Translations under genes and position numbers: made by a program | Part shown: in pieces, positions 27,806-40,621 of the stretch | How the letters are laid out: each line of letters opens with the position of its first letter | Numbering within the stretch: position 1 is the stretch's first letter | Notes under the pieces: generated by a model | Told to the model about the DNA's origin: nothing | What the model saw: the letters and a program-made list of their open reading frames with translations, nothing else | Databases searched by the model: none | Source of the DNA: Clavelina lepadiformis | Taxonomy: Eukaryota; Chordata; Ascidiacea; Aplousobranchia; Clavelinidae | Direction: 5' to 3' | NCBI RefSeq assembly: GCF_947623445.1 | Contig: NC_135246.1 | Coordinates: 3,951,856 to 4,015,855, forward strand | DNA: 64,000 nucleotides

Positions 27806-29508
27806 TGAAACAACTACCTATCTTAACTTTACAGCAAGTCATGAGCTTAAAATTTTAGGACAGATACTCCAGAAAACTAAAATTTGCAACCCCACCAAAT
27901 TCACGACTCAGCCTGTACCTGCAACCAGCTATCGCCAAAAAAAACCATAACAAACCAGCTCACCTCGACGTCACATGCGCATTGGACCGAAAAATTTCTT
28001 ACTTTCTTTTTTATGACGCTTTGAGTTCGACATTGTCATAAACGCACGGTTGCTCGCTTGAGATCGTTTTCCTAAACGGAATTGACCCCTTTAGCGTCCT
28101 ACTGTAGGCTACGACTTGGTGGATACAGAACCTCGGCCAGGTGACGACCGGGCTCCTTTATTAGTAAATACAAATCGAAAAATCAACACCGCGTACAGCA
28201 CGACATGCCCAAGTGCAAGTTCTGTATACACGCTCTTCTTCTTCTACGAGGAATGCTGGGCAACGTAGTCGAAATTTAGCCAACAAACAGTCTGCTTATT
28301 TAAAAACATGTTGTACCGCGAATAATGTGAGTTACAATGTTATCGATAAAACACCGCCGAATTTTACCTTCCCAATTGATTCTCCGAATACCGCCGCCGT
28401 TATGAACAAACAAATGCGTTGGCTTTAATGCTTTATTAGACAATCGGAACATTTTTGGTGTAAATTATGGAACGTGTCGATTAACTCATTATTTTTCCTA
28501 CGTATTACTTTAACTCAGATTAATTTTTGTTAAGGGATTTTTCACCAAACAACGGCGACGTATTGACCGTTCGGTGTCTAAAACTGATTTACCAGACTAA
28601 AGCCAGTCGAACAGAAACAATTTAAATTGATTTCAGGTGATTTCTATGATAAACCTTATAGCGAATCCTCAAGCCAAAATACTTTTCATCTCTGGACCCT
28701 TGCAAACTGATTTTTATAAAGTGAGTAGAATCGGTGAGTGACAAGCACGTGGCATGCACGCGTATTGACCAAGACGCAATATTCCATACATAATTACACC
28801 ATTTTAAAACTTTCTCTTTCAGTTGGTTGTTACTGTAAGTTAAAGCGATCAGTTTTGAAAAGACGCTGAATAGAGTCAACGAGGCTCAATGTCACGATTA
28901 CACCGGTCGGTATGTGTCGTTTGCTGAGCTATAACGCTCGATGGTATCACGACAAGCGACAGTAACCATTCAATTTCTATTTTGTTGTGGAATACGTTTC
29001 GATTTGAAATGGGACATTCATACAGAGGTCACAATCGGGTTTCTAAAACAATTTTTGCCAAAATTAATCTCGGAGCGGGACTAACCTTTGAAACTTGATC
29101 AGAGAATACTGGAAGCAACTCCGTATCAAAACTTGCAGTGCGGAATTCGCTTTGTTGGAAGCATCTGAGAACAGTCTCCCTCGAAAAAAACTTCAAAACA
29201 AGCGCCGTGAGCAACCTGCTTTGTATAAACTTGAGCATAAAGCTAAGAGGTTGATCTCTTGCAAGCGAGCATCGAAGTTAGCTGGATAATAATTTAATCG
29301 AAGCACAGATTGTCTATCTCTTGCCCGATGCTAGGTCGTTGATATAAACTCGTTTCGGCGATGCGATTTGAGTGAAAATTTATCGCTTACCCTGTTTACC
29401 GATCGCAACTCGGGCGGTCTTATCACACGCCGATTTGGTATAAAACCGACCGTGTATTTGTTGCCGCACTGTCATTATACTGTAGATGAGCTTGACCGAC
29501 CACACAGA

Positions 29509-30732
29509 ATGGATCAGCACAGAAATACTTGGACACTTTTTGGAAGTAAGTCGTCGATTGTCTGAAGAAGCTCTTCGCCTTTTGCAAGAGCGCAGTTGTA
29601 TGACGTCACGATTGTGCTCGTTTCGGTAAAACGTTAAGTTTCAAGGAAAGTGTTTGTTGAACTCGAATGATGTCGTTGCTTGATATTTTTCCAGGCAAGT
29701 CGTTTGAGATGACAGCACTGATACTTCCCACTTCTCGAGACCAGGATTTCTCATCGCCGTTCGATGACGATCGCGTCCCGGCGCAAACGACATTTTTCTC
29801 TCCCGTGGAAGCCGGGATCGAACCGAAACCGTCGATCTTTGAATATGGCGCGCAAAAGAGCGGACTGTATCCAAAGTACGTGGTTGTGACCTCATGTACT
29901 GTAGTTACTAAAACTTGTTACGACTGTTGTGTGAGTTCAAACACACCGTCAATCACGTAGCCAATACAACGTATTGACGTAAATGTTATTTCTAAACAGG
30001 TATCACGACGAGGGTCTATGCGAGCTCGGACCGGACTGTCCCCTGGTCCACGAAGAAAAGACGAAATACTTCTCGTCGCTTGACCCCAACGCCCCCGAGT
30101 TTTTTTCCCGCTCAGCGCGAAAATCCTTTACGGCGTCGGCAAGCTTCGAACGGTCCGGGAATAATGCTGAAGTGGACATCTTGGGACGTCGCTTGCCTTG
30201 TGCTGCAATACAGCACAGATACCTAGGTAAGTTCATTGGCCGTCATTCAAACTGGTCTCTGCATGGTTTATGATCTGCCCCGGCTTGTATTTATGAAAGT
30301 TAATTCTAACGATGCCGATCCAATCAACCTCAGCTTATTTAAAGGAAATTTTATGCTATTTTTTTATTTTCAGATTCGGGCGAACGCAGCGAAATGTCCA
30401 AAACTAGACGCCCCTGCGCATTTTTGCAAGCAACCGGGAGATGTCGCTATCGGTCGAAGTGTATTTTTGTGCATGACGAAAAAGAAAAACGACCTGATAT
30501 TTCCGCCGTGTATAGATACAAAACGAAGATATGTGAACGGTAAGCAAATTTTTCTGTTAAGATCTAAGACAACGCTACTCGTTTATGATTGCAACTTAGT
30601 TTAGTAAAATAATTGTTACGTTTACTTGATTTTAGGTGGTCCCGAGGAATTGCCCACTCGGCGGCATCATGTACCTTCGCACACGGATCGAGCGAGCTTC
30701 GGTCGAATTATGATCTACCGCCTTTTCTTTAG
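29509..30732 (+). CDS. CCCH zinc-finger protein, array copy 8 (class B)
   Basis: Exons are 29509-29545, 29695-29875, 30000-30226, 30374-30539 and 30636-30732. Protein as copy 3, with Tyr71. Confidence 0.8.
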
Positions 30733-31530
30733 TAGAATTATTTCTTTTTTTAAGTTATTCCGTTTTGTTTTTTAATGTTACTCCAATAAAAGATCTTCCG
30801 TGAACTGCACGATCTGATCTATTGTGATGCCGTCAAACAGGGTAAAACTAACATCTCTATGATTATGTCTGACGTTTTACCAAAGCATTTAAATAGCCGG
30901 CCATAGTTATGATTTCGATTAAAATTTGCCAAGATTCGGTGAGAACCAGCAGCGAGCACATGGATACAGTTTGACTGAAACCCGGTGCACAAGGTCCAAG
31001 TAAGCTCGTGCGATAAAAGCAATTGTTCAGCCATCGTTACCCAATAGTTCGACGTGACATGACAATACTATGACAACACTTCGTGCCGAACCTAAGTGGC
31101 TGGCTAGCTACCGTAAAACTGTTTCAAACAAATTTAATAAACATATCGAGCAACGTTGAACTGCCAAAACGTCAAATCCGAAATCCCGGGGAAACGGAAT
31201 TTGAATTTCCCGGGGTCCCGACCGTAGTTCGAAGCTGAGGATTTTTGAAGGCTTGTTTTGCTAATGGAAGGAAAATATTTTTTTTTAAAGTTTAACCGTC
31301 TGATGTGAAAATTCCACGCACGTGCCAGCATTAGCTCAAATTACGGCGTTAAGGCATCATGACCCAATTTAGAAAGACAGGCTTCTCAATGTGAAGTACA
31401 ATAAATGAAGAAGTTAATATCGCAAAACCAAATCATGAACCTCCCTAATTTTGGCTTGCAATGAGATCGAGGCTAAGGACTGTCTATACAGTCTTAGTTT
31501 GGACAGAATGGTTGCACTAAAATTTCTGAA

Positions 31531-31934
31531 GGGCCTGTAGTACCGTTTTGAGCAGTTTTGAAACGGCAACACGGCGGTTGTGACGAAGGTCGCATGCAAG
31601 ACGTCACTATAGAAAAACTTGGAATGGTTCCGGTCCAGTGCGTATGTGACCTTAATTTGTTATGGTCGTTTTGTGTTGGTTCAAAAGTAAGGCTTTTTGG
31701 CTGACTATTTTTGGAAAAATGTAAGGAAAAAAGTTGTTTAAAAGTTGAATTATTTGGTGTGAGAAATCCAGATACGAAAATTTGCTCAAAATTTCTGCAT
31801 TAAGTCCTTTTATCCTACATCTCGGCGGATACAAAAACTCAGCGAGGTGACCGGGCTTGTTTAGAAACAAATTCAAATTGAAAAATGTTACTTTGCATTG
31901 TTTAAGATAGAGTTTCGGATGGGCCTACAGTCCC
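31531..31934 (+). mobile_element. MITE in array unit 8 (404-bp variant)
   Basis: 404-bp variant. Just upstream, at 31507-31509, the unit reads agaatgg where units 1-7 read agaatcg. Unit 9 and the inverted copy share this change. Confidence 0.72.
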
Positions 31935-33637
31935 TGAAACAACTACCTATCTTAACTTTACAGCAAGTCATGAGCTTAAAATTTTAGGACAGATACTCCA
32001 GAAAACTAAAATTTGCAACCCCACCAAATTCACGACTCAGCCTGTACCTGCAACCAGCTATCGCCAAAAAAAACCATAACAAACCAGCTCACCTCGACGT
32101 CACATGCGCATTGGACCGAAAAATTTCTTACTTTCTTTTTTATGACGCTTTGAGTTCGACATTGTCATAAACGCACGGTTGCTCGCTTGAGATCGTTTTC
32201 CTAAACGGAATTGACCCCTTTAGCGTCCTACTGTAGGCTACGACTTGGTGGATACAGAACCTCGGCCAGGTGACGACCGGGCTCCTTTATTAGTAAATAC
32301 AAATCGAAAAATCAACACCGCGTACAGCACGACATGCCCAAGTGCAAGTTCTGTATACACGCTCTTCTTCTTCTACGAGGAATGCTGGGCAACGTAGTCG
32401 AAATTTAGCCAACAAACAGTCTGCTTATTTAAAAACATGTTGTACCGCGAATAATGTGAGTTACAATGTTATCGATAAAACACCGCCGAATTTTACCTTC
32501 CCAATTGATTCTCCGAATACCGCCGCCGTTATGAACAAACAAATGCGTTGGCTTTAATGCTTTATTAGACAATCGGAACATTTTTGGTGTAAATTATGGA
32601 ACGTGTCGATTAACTCATTATTTTTCCTACGTATTACTTTAACTCAGATTAATTTTTGTTAAGGGATTTTTCACCAAACAACGGCGACGTATTGACCGTT
32701 CGGTGTCTAAAACTGATTTACCAGACTAAAGCCAGTCGAACAGAAACAATTTAAATTGATTTCAGGTGATTTCTATGATAAACCTTATAGCGAATCCTCA
32801 AGCCAAAATACTTTTCATCTCTGGACCCTTGCAAACTGATTTTTATAAAGTGAGTAGAATCGGTGAGTGACAAGCACGTGGCATGCACGCGTATTGACCA
32901 AGACGCAATATTCCATACATAATTACACCATTTTAAAACTTTCTCTTTCAGTTGGTTGTTACTGTAAGTTAAAGCGATCAGTTTTGAAAAGACGCTGAAT
33001 AGAGTCAACGAGGCTCAATGTCACGATTACACCGGTCGGTATGTGTCGTTTGCTGAGCTATAACGCTCGATGGTATCACGACAAGCGACAGTAACCATTC
33101 AATTTCTATTTTGTTGTGGAATACGTTTCGATTTGAAATGGGACATTCATACAGAGGTCACAATCGGGTTTCTAAAACAATTTTTGCCAAAATTAATCTC
33201 GGAGCGGGACTAACCTTTGAAACTTGATCAGAGAATACTGGAAGCAACTCCGTATCAAAACTTGCAGTGCGGAATTCGCTTTGTTGGAAGCATCTGAGAA
33301 CAGTCTCCCTCGAAAAAAACTTCAAAACAAGCGCCGTGAGCAACCTGCTTTGTATAAACTTGAGCATAAAGCTAAGAGGTTGATCTCTTGCAAGCGAGCA
33401 TCGAAGTTAGCTGGATAATAATTTAATCGAAGCACAGATTGTCTATCTCTTGCCCGATGCTAGGTCGTTGATATAAACTCGTTTCGGCGATGCGATTTGA
33501 GTGAAAATTTATCGCTTACCCTGTTTACCGATCGCAACTCGGGCGGTCTTATCACACGCCGATTTGGTATAAAACCGACCGTGTATTTGTTGCCGCACTG
33601 TCATTATACTGTAGATGAGCTTGACCGACCACACAGA

Positions 33638-34861
33638 ATGGATCAGCACAGAAATACTTGGACACTTTTTGGAAGTAAGTCGTCGATTGTCTGAAGAAGC
33701 TCTTCGCCTTTTGCAAGAGCGCAGTTGTATGACGTCACGATTGTGCTCGTTTCGGTAAAACGTTAAGTTTCAAGGAAAGTGTTTGTTGAACTCGAATGAT
33801 GTCGTTGCTTGATATTTTTCCAGGCAAGTCGTTTGAGATGACAGCACTGATACTTCCCACTTCTCGAGACCAGGATTTCTCATCGCCGTTCGATGACGAT
33901 CGCGTCCCGGCGCAAACGACATTTTTCTCTCCCGTGGAAGCCGGGATCGAACCGAAACCGTCGATCTTTGAATATGGCGCGCAAAAGAGCGGACTGTATC
34001 CAAAGTACGTGGTTGTGACCTCATGTACTGTAGTTACTAAAACTTGTTACGACTGTTGTGTGAGTTCAAACACACCGTCAATCACGTAGCCAATACAACG
34101 TATTGACGTAAATGTTATTTCTAAACAGGTATCACGACGAGGGTCTATGCGAGCTCGGACCGGACTGTCCCCTGGTCCACGAAGAAAAGACGAAATACTT
34201 CTCGTCGCTTGACCCCAACGCCCCCGAGTTTTTTTCCCGCTCAGCGCGAAAATCCTTTACGGCGTCGGCAAGCTTCGAACGGTCCGGGAATAATGCTGAA
34301 GTGGACATCTTGGGACGTCGCTTGCCTTGTGCTGCAATACAGCACAGATACCTAGGTAAGTTCATTGGCCGTCATTCAAACTGGTCTCTGCATGGTTTAT
34401 GATCTGCCCCGGCTTGTATTTATGAAAGTTAATTCTAACGATGCCGATCCAATCAACCTCAGCTTATTTAAAGGAAATTTTATGCTATTTTTTTATTTTC
34501 AGATTCGGGCGAACGCAGCGAAATGTCCAAAACTAGACGCCCCTGCGCATTTTTGCAAGCAACCGGGAGATGTCGCTATCGGTCGAAGTGTATTTTTGTG
34601 CATGACGAAAAAGAAAAACGACCTGATATTTCCGCCGTGTATAGATACAAAACGAAGATATGTGAACGGTAAGCAAATTTTTCTGTTAAGATCTAAGACA
34701 ACGCTACTCGTTTATGATTGCAACTTAGTTTAGTAAAATAATTGTTACGTTTACTTGATTTTAGGTGGTCCCGAGGAATTGCCCACTCGGCGGCATCATG
34801 TACCTTCGCACACGGATCGAGCGAGCTTCGGTCGAATTATGATCTACCGCCTTTTCTTTAG
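33638..34861 (+). CDS. CCCH zinc-finger protein, array copy 9 (class B)
   Basis: Exons are 33638-33674, 33824-34004, 34129-34355, 34503-34668 and 34765-34861. Protein as copy 3, with Tyr71. Confidence 0.8.
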
Positions 34862-35659
34862 TAGAATTATTTCTTTTTTTAAGTTATTCCGTTTTGTTTT
34901 TTAATGTTACTCCAATAAAAGATCTTCCGTGAACTGCACGATCTGATCTATTGTGATGCCGTCAAACAGGGTAAAACTAACATCTCTATGATTATGTCTG
35001 ACGTTTTACCAAAGCATTTAAATAGCCGGCCATAGTTATGATTTCGATTAAAATTTGCCAAGATTCGGTGAGAACCAGCAGCGAGCACATGGATACAGTT
35101 TGACTGAAACCCGGTGCACAAGGTCCAAGTAAGCTCGTGCGATAAAAGCAATTGTTCAGCCATCGTTACCCAATAGTTCGACGTGACATGACAATACTAT
35201 GACAACACTTCGTGCCGAACCTAAGTGGCTGGCTAGCTACCGTAAAACTGTTTCAAACAAATTTAATAAACATATCGAGCAACGTTGAACTGCCAAAACG
35301 TCAAATCCGAAATCCCGGGGAAACGGAATTTGAATTTCCCGGGGTCCCGACCGTAGTTCGAAGCTGAGGATTTTTGAAGGCTTGTTTTGCTAATGGAAGG
35401 AAAATATTTTTTTTTAAAGTTTAACCGTCTGATGTGAAAATTCCACGCACGTGCCAGCATTAGCTCAAATTACGGCGTTAAGGCATCATGACCCAATTTA
35501 GAAAGACAGGCTTCTCAATGTGAAGTACAATAAATGAAGAAGTTAATATCGCAAAACCAAATCATGAACCTCCCTAATTTTGGCTTGCAATGAGATCGAG
35601 GCTAAGGACTGTCTATACAGTCTTAGTTTGGACAGAATGGTTGCACTAAAATTTCTGAA

Positions 35660-36063
35660 GGGCCTGTAGTACCGTTTTGAGCAGTTTTGAAACGGCAACA
35701 CGGCGGTTGTGACGAAGGTCGCATGCAAGACGTCACTATAGAAAAACTTGGAATGGTTCCGGTCCAGTGCGTATGTGACCTTAATTTGTTATGGTCGTTT
35801 TGTGTTGGTTCAAAAGTAAGGCTTTTTGGCTGACTATTTTTGGAAAAATGTAAGGAAAAAAGTTGTTTAAAAGTTGAATTATTTGGTGTGAGAAATCCAG
35901 ATACGAAAATTTGCTCAAAATTTCTGCATTAAGTCCTTTTATCCTACATCTCGGCGGATACAAAAACTCAGCGAGGTGACCGGGCTTGTTTAGAAACAAA
36001 TTCAAATTGAAAAATGTTACTTTGCATTGTTTAAGATAGAGTTTCGGATGGGCCTACAGTCCC
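35660..36063 (+). mobile_element. MITE in array unit 9 (404-bp variant)
   Basis: Last MITE copy of the array proper. Unit 10 ends before the position where the next would lie. Confidence 0.72.
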
Positions 36064-37766
36064 TGAAACAACTACCTATCTTAACTTTACAGCAAGTCAT
36101 GAGCTTAAAATTTTAGGACAGATACTCCAGAAAACTAAAATTTGCAACCCCACCAAATTCACGACTCAGCCTGTACCTGCAACCAGCTATCGCCAAAAAA
36201 AACCATAACAAACCAGCTCACCTCGACGTCACATGCGCATTGGACCGAAAAATTTCTTACTTTCTTTTTTATGACGCTTTGAGTTCGACATTGTCATAAA
36301 CGCACGGTTGCTCGCTTGAGATCGTTTTCCTAAACGGAATTGACCCCTTTAGCGTCCTACTGTAGGCTACGACTTGGTGGATACAGAACCTCGGCCAGGT
36401 GACGACCGGGCTCCTTTATTAGTAAATACAAATCGAAAAATCAACACCGCGTACAGCACGACATGCCCAAGTGCAAGTTCTGTATACACGCTCTTCTTCT
36501 TCTACGAGGAATGCTGGGCAACGTAGTCGAAATTTAGCCAACAAACAGTCTGCTTATTTAAAAACATGTTGTACCGCGAATAATGTGAGTTACAATGTTA
36601 TCGATAAAACACCGCCGAATTTTACCTTCCCAATTGATTCTCCGAATACCGCCGCCGTTATGAACAAACAAATGCGTTGGCTTTAATGCTTTATTAGACA
36701 ATCGGAACATTTTTGGTGTAAATTATGGAACGTGTCGATTAACTCATTATTTTTCCTACGTATTACTTTAACTCAGATTAATTTTTGTTAAGGGATTTTT
36801 CACCAAACAACGGCGACGTATTGACCGTTCGGTGTCTAAAACTGATTTACCAGACTAAAGCCAGTCGAACAGAAACAATTTAAATTGATTTCAGGTGATT
36901 TCTATGATAAACCTTATAGCGAATCCTCAAGCCAAAATACTTTTCATCTCTGGACCCTTGCAAACTGATTTTTATAAAGTGAGTAGAATCGGTGAGTGAC
37001 AAGCACGTGGCATGCACGCGTATTGACCAAGACGCAATATTCCATACATAATTACACCATTTTAAAACTTTCTCTTTCAGTTGGTTGTTACTGTAAGTTA
37101 AAGCGATCAGTTTTGAAAAGACGCTGAATAGAGTCAACGAGGCTCAATGTCACGATTACACCGGTCGGTATGTGTCGTTTGCTGAGCTATAACGCTCGAT
37201 GGTATCACGACAAGCGACAGTAACCATTCAATTTCTATTTTGTTGTGGAATACGTTTCGATTTGAAATGGGACATTCATACAGAGGTCACAATCGGGTTT
37301 CTAAAACAATTTTTGCCAAAATTAATCTCGGAGCGGGACTAACCTTTGAAACTTGATCAGAGAATACTGGAAGCAACTCCGTATCAAAACTTGCAGTGCG
37401 GAATTCGCTTTGTTGGAAGCATCTGAGAACAGTCTCCCTCGAAAAAAACTTCAAAACAAGCGCCGTGAGCAACCTGCTTTGTATAAACTTGAGCATAAAG
37501 CTAAGAGGTTGATCTCTTGCAAGCGAGCATCGAAGTTAGCTGGATAATAATTTAATCGAAGCACAGATTGTCTATCTCTTGCCCGATGCTAGGTCGTTGA
37601 TATAAACTCGTTTCGGCGATGTGATTTGAGTGAAAATTTATCGCTTACCCTGTTTACCGATCGCAACTCGGGCGGTCTTATCACACGCCGATTTGGTATA
37701 AAACCGACCGTGTATTTGTTGCCGCACTGTCATTATACTGTAGATGAGCTTGACCGACCACACAGA

Positions 37767-38973
37767 ATGGATCAGCACAGAAATACTTGGACACTTTTTG
37801 GAAGTAAGTCGTCGATTGTCTGAAGAAGCTCTTCGCCTTTTGCAAGAGCGCAGTTGTATGACGTCACGATTGTGCTCGTTTCGGTAAAACGTTAAGTTTC
37901 AAGGAAAGTGTTTGTTGAACTCGAATGATGTCGTTGCTTTATATTTTTCCAGGCAAGTCGTTTGAGATGACAGCACTGATACTTCCCACTTCTCGAGACC
38001 AGGATTTCTCATCGCCGTTCGATGACGATCGCGTCCCGGCGCAAACGACATTTTTCTCTCCCGTGGAAGCCGGGATCGAACCGAAACCGTCGATCTCTGA
38101 ATATGGCGCGCAAAAGAGCGGACTGTGTCCAAAGTACGTGGTTGTGACCTCATGTACTGTAGTTACTAAAACTTGTTACGACTGTTGTGTGAGTTCATAC
38201 GTCAATACAACGTATTGACGTAAATGTTATTTCTAAACAGGTATCACGACGAGGGTCTATGCGAGCTCGGACCGGACTGTCCCCTGGTCCACGAAGCAAA
38301 GACGAAATACTTCTCGTCGCTTGACCCCAACGCCCCCGAGTTTTTTTCCCGCTCAGCGCGAAAATCCTTTACGGCGTCGGCAAGCTTCGAACGGTCCGGG
38401 AATAATGCTGAAGTGGACATCTTGGGACGTCGCTTGCCTTGTGCTGCAATACAGCACAGATACCTAGGTAAGTTCATTGGCCGTCATTCAAACTGGTCTC
38501 TGCATGGTTTATGATCTGCCCCGGCTTGTATTTATGAAAGTTAATTCTAACGATACCGATCCAATCAACCTCAGCTTATTTAAAGGAAATTTTATGCTAT
38601 TTTTTTATTTTCAGATTCGGGCGAACGCAGCGAAATGTCCAAAACTAGACGCCCCTGCGCATTTTTGCAAGCAACCGGGAGATGTCGCTATCGGTCGAAG
38701 TGTATTTTTGTGCATGACGAAAAAGAAAAACGACCTGATATTTCCGCCGTGTATAGATACAAAACGAAGATATGTGAACGGTAAGCAAATTTTTCTGTTA
38801 AGAATTAAGACAACGCTACTCGTTTATGATTGCAACTTAGTTTAGTAAAATAATTGTTACGTTTACTTGATTTTAGGTGGTCCCGAGGAATTGCCCACTC
38901 GGCGGCATCATGTACCTTCGCACACGGATCGAGCGAGCTTCGGTCGAATTATGATCTACCGCCTTTTCTTTAG
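37767..38973 (+). CDS. CCCH tandem zinc-finger protein, terminal array copy 10 (A/B recombinant)
   Basis: Exons are 37767-37803, 37953-38133, 38241-38467, 38615-38780 and 38877-38973. Exon 2 is class A (Ser61 and Cys71, finger 1 intact). Exon 3 is class B (Pro87, Ser109, Gln144) with a private E92A. Intron 2 has lost 17 bp at about 38197, so the class switch and the deletion fall in the same intron. The frame is open throughout and the AATAAA is kept. Confidence 0.8.
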
Positions 38974-39260
38974 TAGAATTATTTCTTTTTTTAAGTTATT
39001 CCGTTTTGTTTTTTAATGTTACTCCAATAAAAGATCTTCCGTGAACTGCACGATCTGATCTATTGTGATGCCGTCAAACAGGGTAAAACTAACATCTCTA
39101 TGATTATGTCTGACGTTTTACCAAAGCATTTAAATAGCCGGCCATAGTTATGATTTCGATTAAAATTTGCCAAGATTCGGTCAGAAGCAGCAGCGAGCAC
39201 ATGGATACAGTTTGACTGAAACCCGGTGCACAAGGTCCAAGCAAGCTCGTGCGATAAAAG

Positions 39261-40436
39261 TGTTACGTTTTTACTGTCCTCAGTCTTAGATACACAGTAG
39301 GCACATCTTTTATTCAGTTAAATTGTCATTTACAGCAGCTCATTCCAGGAGCTTAAATCAGGACTGACTTTACGACTACTTGGCTGGTATACGTCAAATG
39401 AAAAGACACGTGTGCTTAATCAAGCACGGAAAACGCAGTAGCCTCAAGAGAGAACGCGGCAGGGCAGACACAACGCAAAACAAATGCAACAGTACCATAT
39501 ATTGGCAATTGCAGATCTAGTATTGTATTCAATGCCGTACATGTAACGTTAATAGCGATTTATTCTGTGTTTCAGGAAGATATATCGAAATATCAAGCGA
39601 TAATTGGTTCTAACAATAAGCAACAAAGTCATTGGAATTTAATGTTAACCCATAGCAAAATTCAATAAAAGTAGTTTAAAAACGTAAAGAAATACTATTA
39701 TCACCATTACTAATTATCTTCTTACGTTATTTAGTATTCATTTCACACATTCCATCGTTGTCTTTTTCCTACTGGATTCATTTGGCCAAAACAAAAGTAC
39801 AGTATCATCAGCAACAGAAAATTGGAGATAGAAGGTTTCTACATATGCAAAACTTACATGAAAAATGAAAAATTGTCATGAAAAATGAAAAGAACTTTTT
39901 AAATCATTCTAGATGGCAAAAGCTTTCACTTCAGTTTTAACCCAAACAATCGGGAAAATAACATATACAAAACCAGTTTGTTAGATCTTCAACAACGAAG
40001 AAAAAGTTATGCGGAAGACATTTTGCGAAATTCAAGTGGGTGAAAACGTTTATACAAAAAGTTGTAAAATTTAGTATATGTAAAAGAATTAAATTTGCGC
40101 AGGAAATTTGAATGAAATTTGCTCTTTGTGTGGATGTAGCGATCGAACAAAAAATAATGATGAGTAAGTATAAACCACATGTAGGCCTTCAAGTGTAGGC
40201 TTATATAACTAATATTTAAAATCTTTCAATCTCAACGCTAAAGAAACTTTGAAAAAGCATACCTATAAAGACAAACAAATCAAATGTTACCTCAGTAACT
40301 GCATGGGGATGACAGATAACGAAATCGAAACTGCATTTTTTTCTCAAAATTGGAAATGTATCTTTTGCATATAAAAATAAAAAATGAATGCAAAGCAAAG
40401 CATTTGTTAAAAATATCGTGTATGTATTATTATCAG
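39261..40436. other. Array right flank, no gene recognised
   Basis: Array homology stops abruptly at 39260. The next bases are TGTTACG, the same seven that open the LTR at 49475, but no matching LTR end or primer-binding site was found. The rest is AT-rich. Short open frames near 40007-40398 and 40550-40738 have no recognisable domain. Confidence 0.5.
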
Positions 40437-40621
40437 TGTAAATGAAGGTTTTTGAGTAGCGAGGACCAAAGTCGAAATATTAATTGGGATATAAAATCGA
40501 AAATAATGCGTAAATGTAATTTAACGGTTTTTTAATCTATGTAGAGTGATTGATAAAAAAGTTTCTACAAAAAGAACTTGAACAACTTTTGCGGAAAGTG
40601 ATTTTTCGAGCCATTATATTT
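40437..40621 (+). repeat. Approximately 190-bp dispersed repeat, copy left of the inverted unit
   Basis: It shares blocks such as accaaagtc, aaataatg, gtgattgata and cggaaagtgatttttcgagc, in the same order and orientation, with the two copies at 45529-45935. It abuts the inverted unit copy directly. Confidence 0.7.

Larger units (their letters stand above)
1..39260 (+). repeat. Tandem array of a 4128/4129-bp gene-bearing unit, about 9.5 copies
   Basis: The same sequence recurs every 4128 bp. With base 1 as an arbitrary unit start, units begin at 1, 4129, 8257, 12385, 16513, 20641, 24770, 28899, 33028 and 37157. The period becomes 4129 from unit 6 because of one extra T near 23537. The last unit stops at 39260, at unit position 2121, and the left end lies outside the window. 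Units differ by scattered substitutions and sort into two classes (A and B) plus a local third variant, with mosaics. Unit layout: spacer 1-540, TATA box 541, five-exon CCCH gene 611-1834, poly(A) signal 1887, spacer with a MITE at 2633-3035. Near-identical arrays are often mis-assembled, so the true copy number may differ. Confidence 0.97.

Noticed and set aside
1-39260. Regular spacing suggesting a CRISPR-like or rDNA-like array
   Set aside because: The repeats are 4.1 kb, gene-bearing, with no spacers; no rRNA, 5S, snRNA or histone sequence was seen in the unit.
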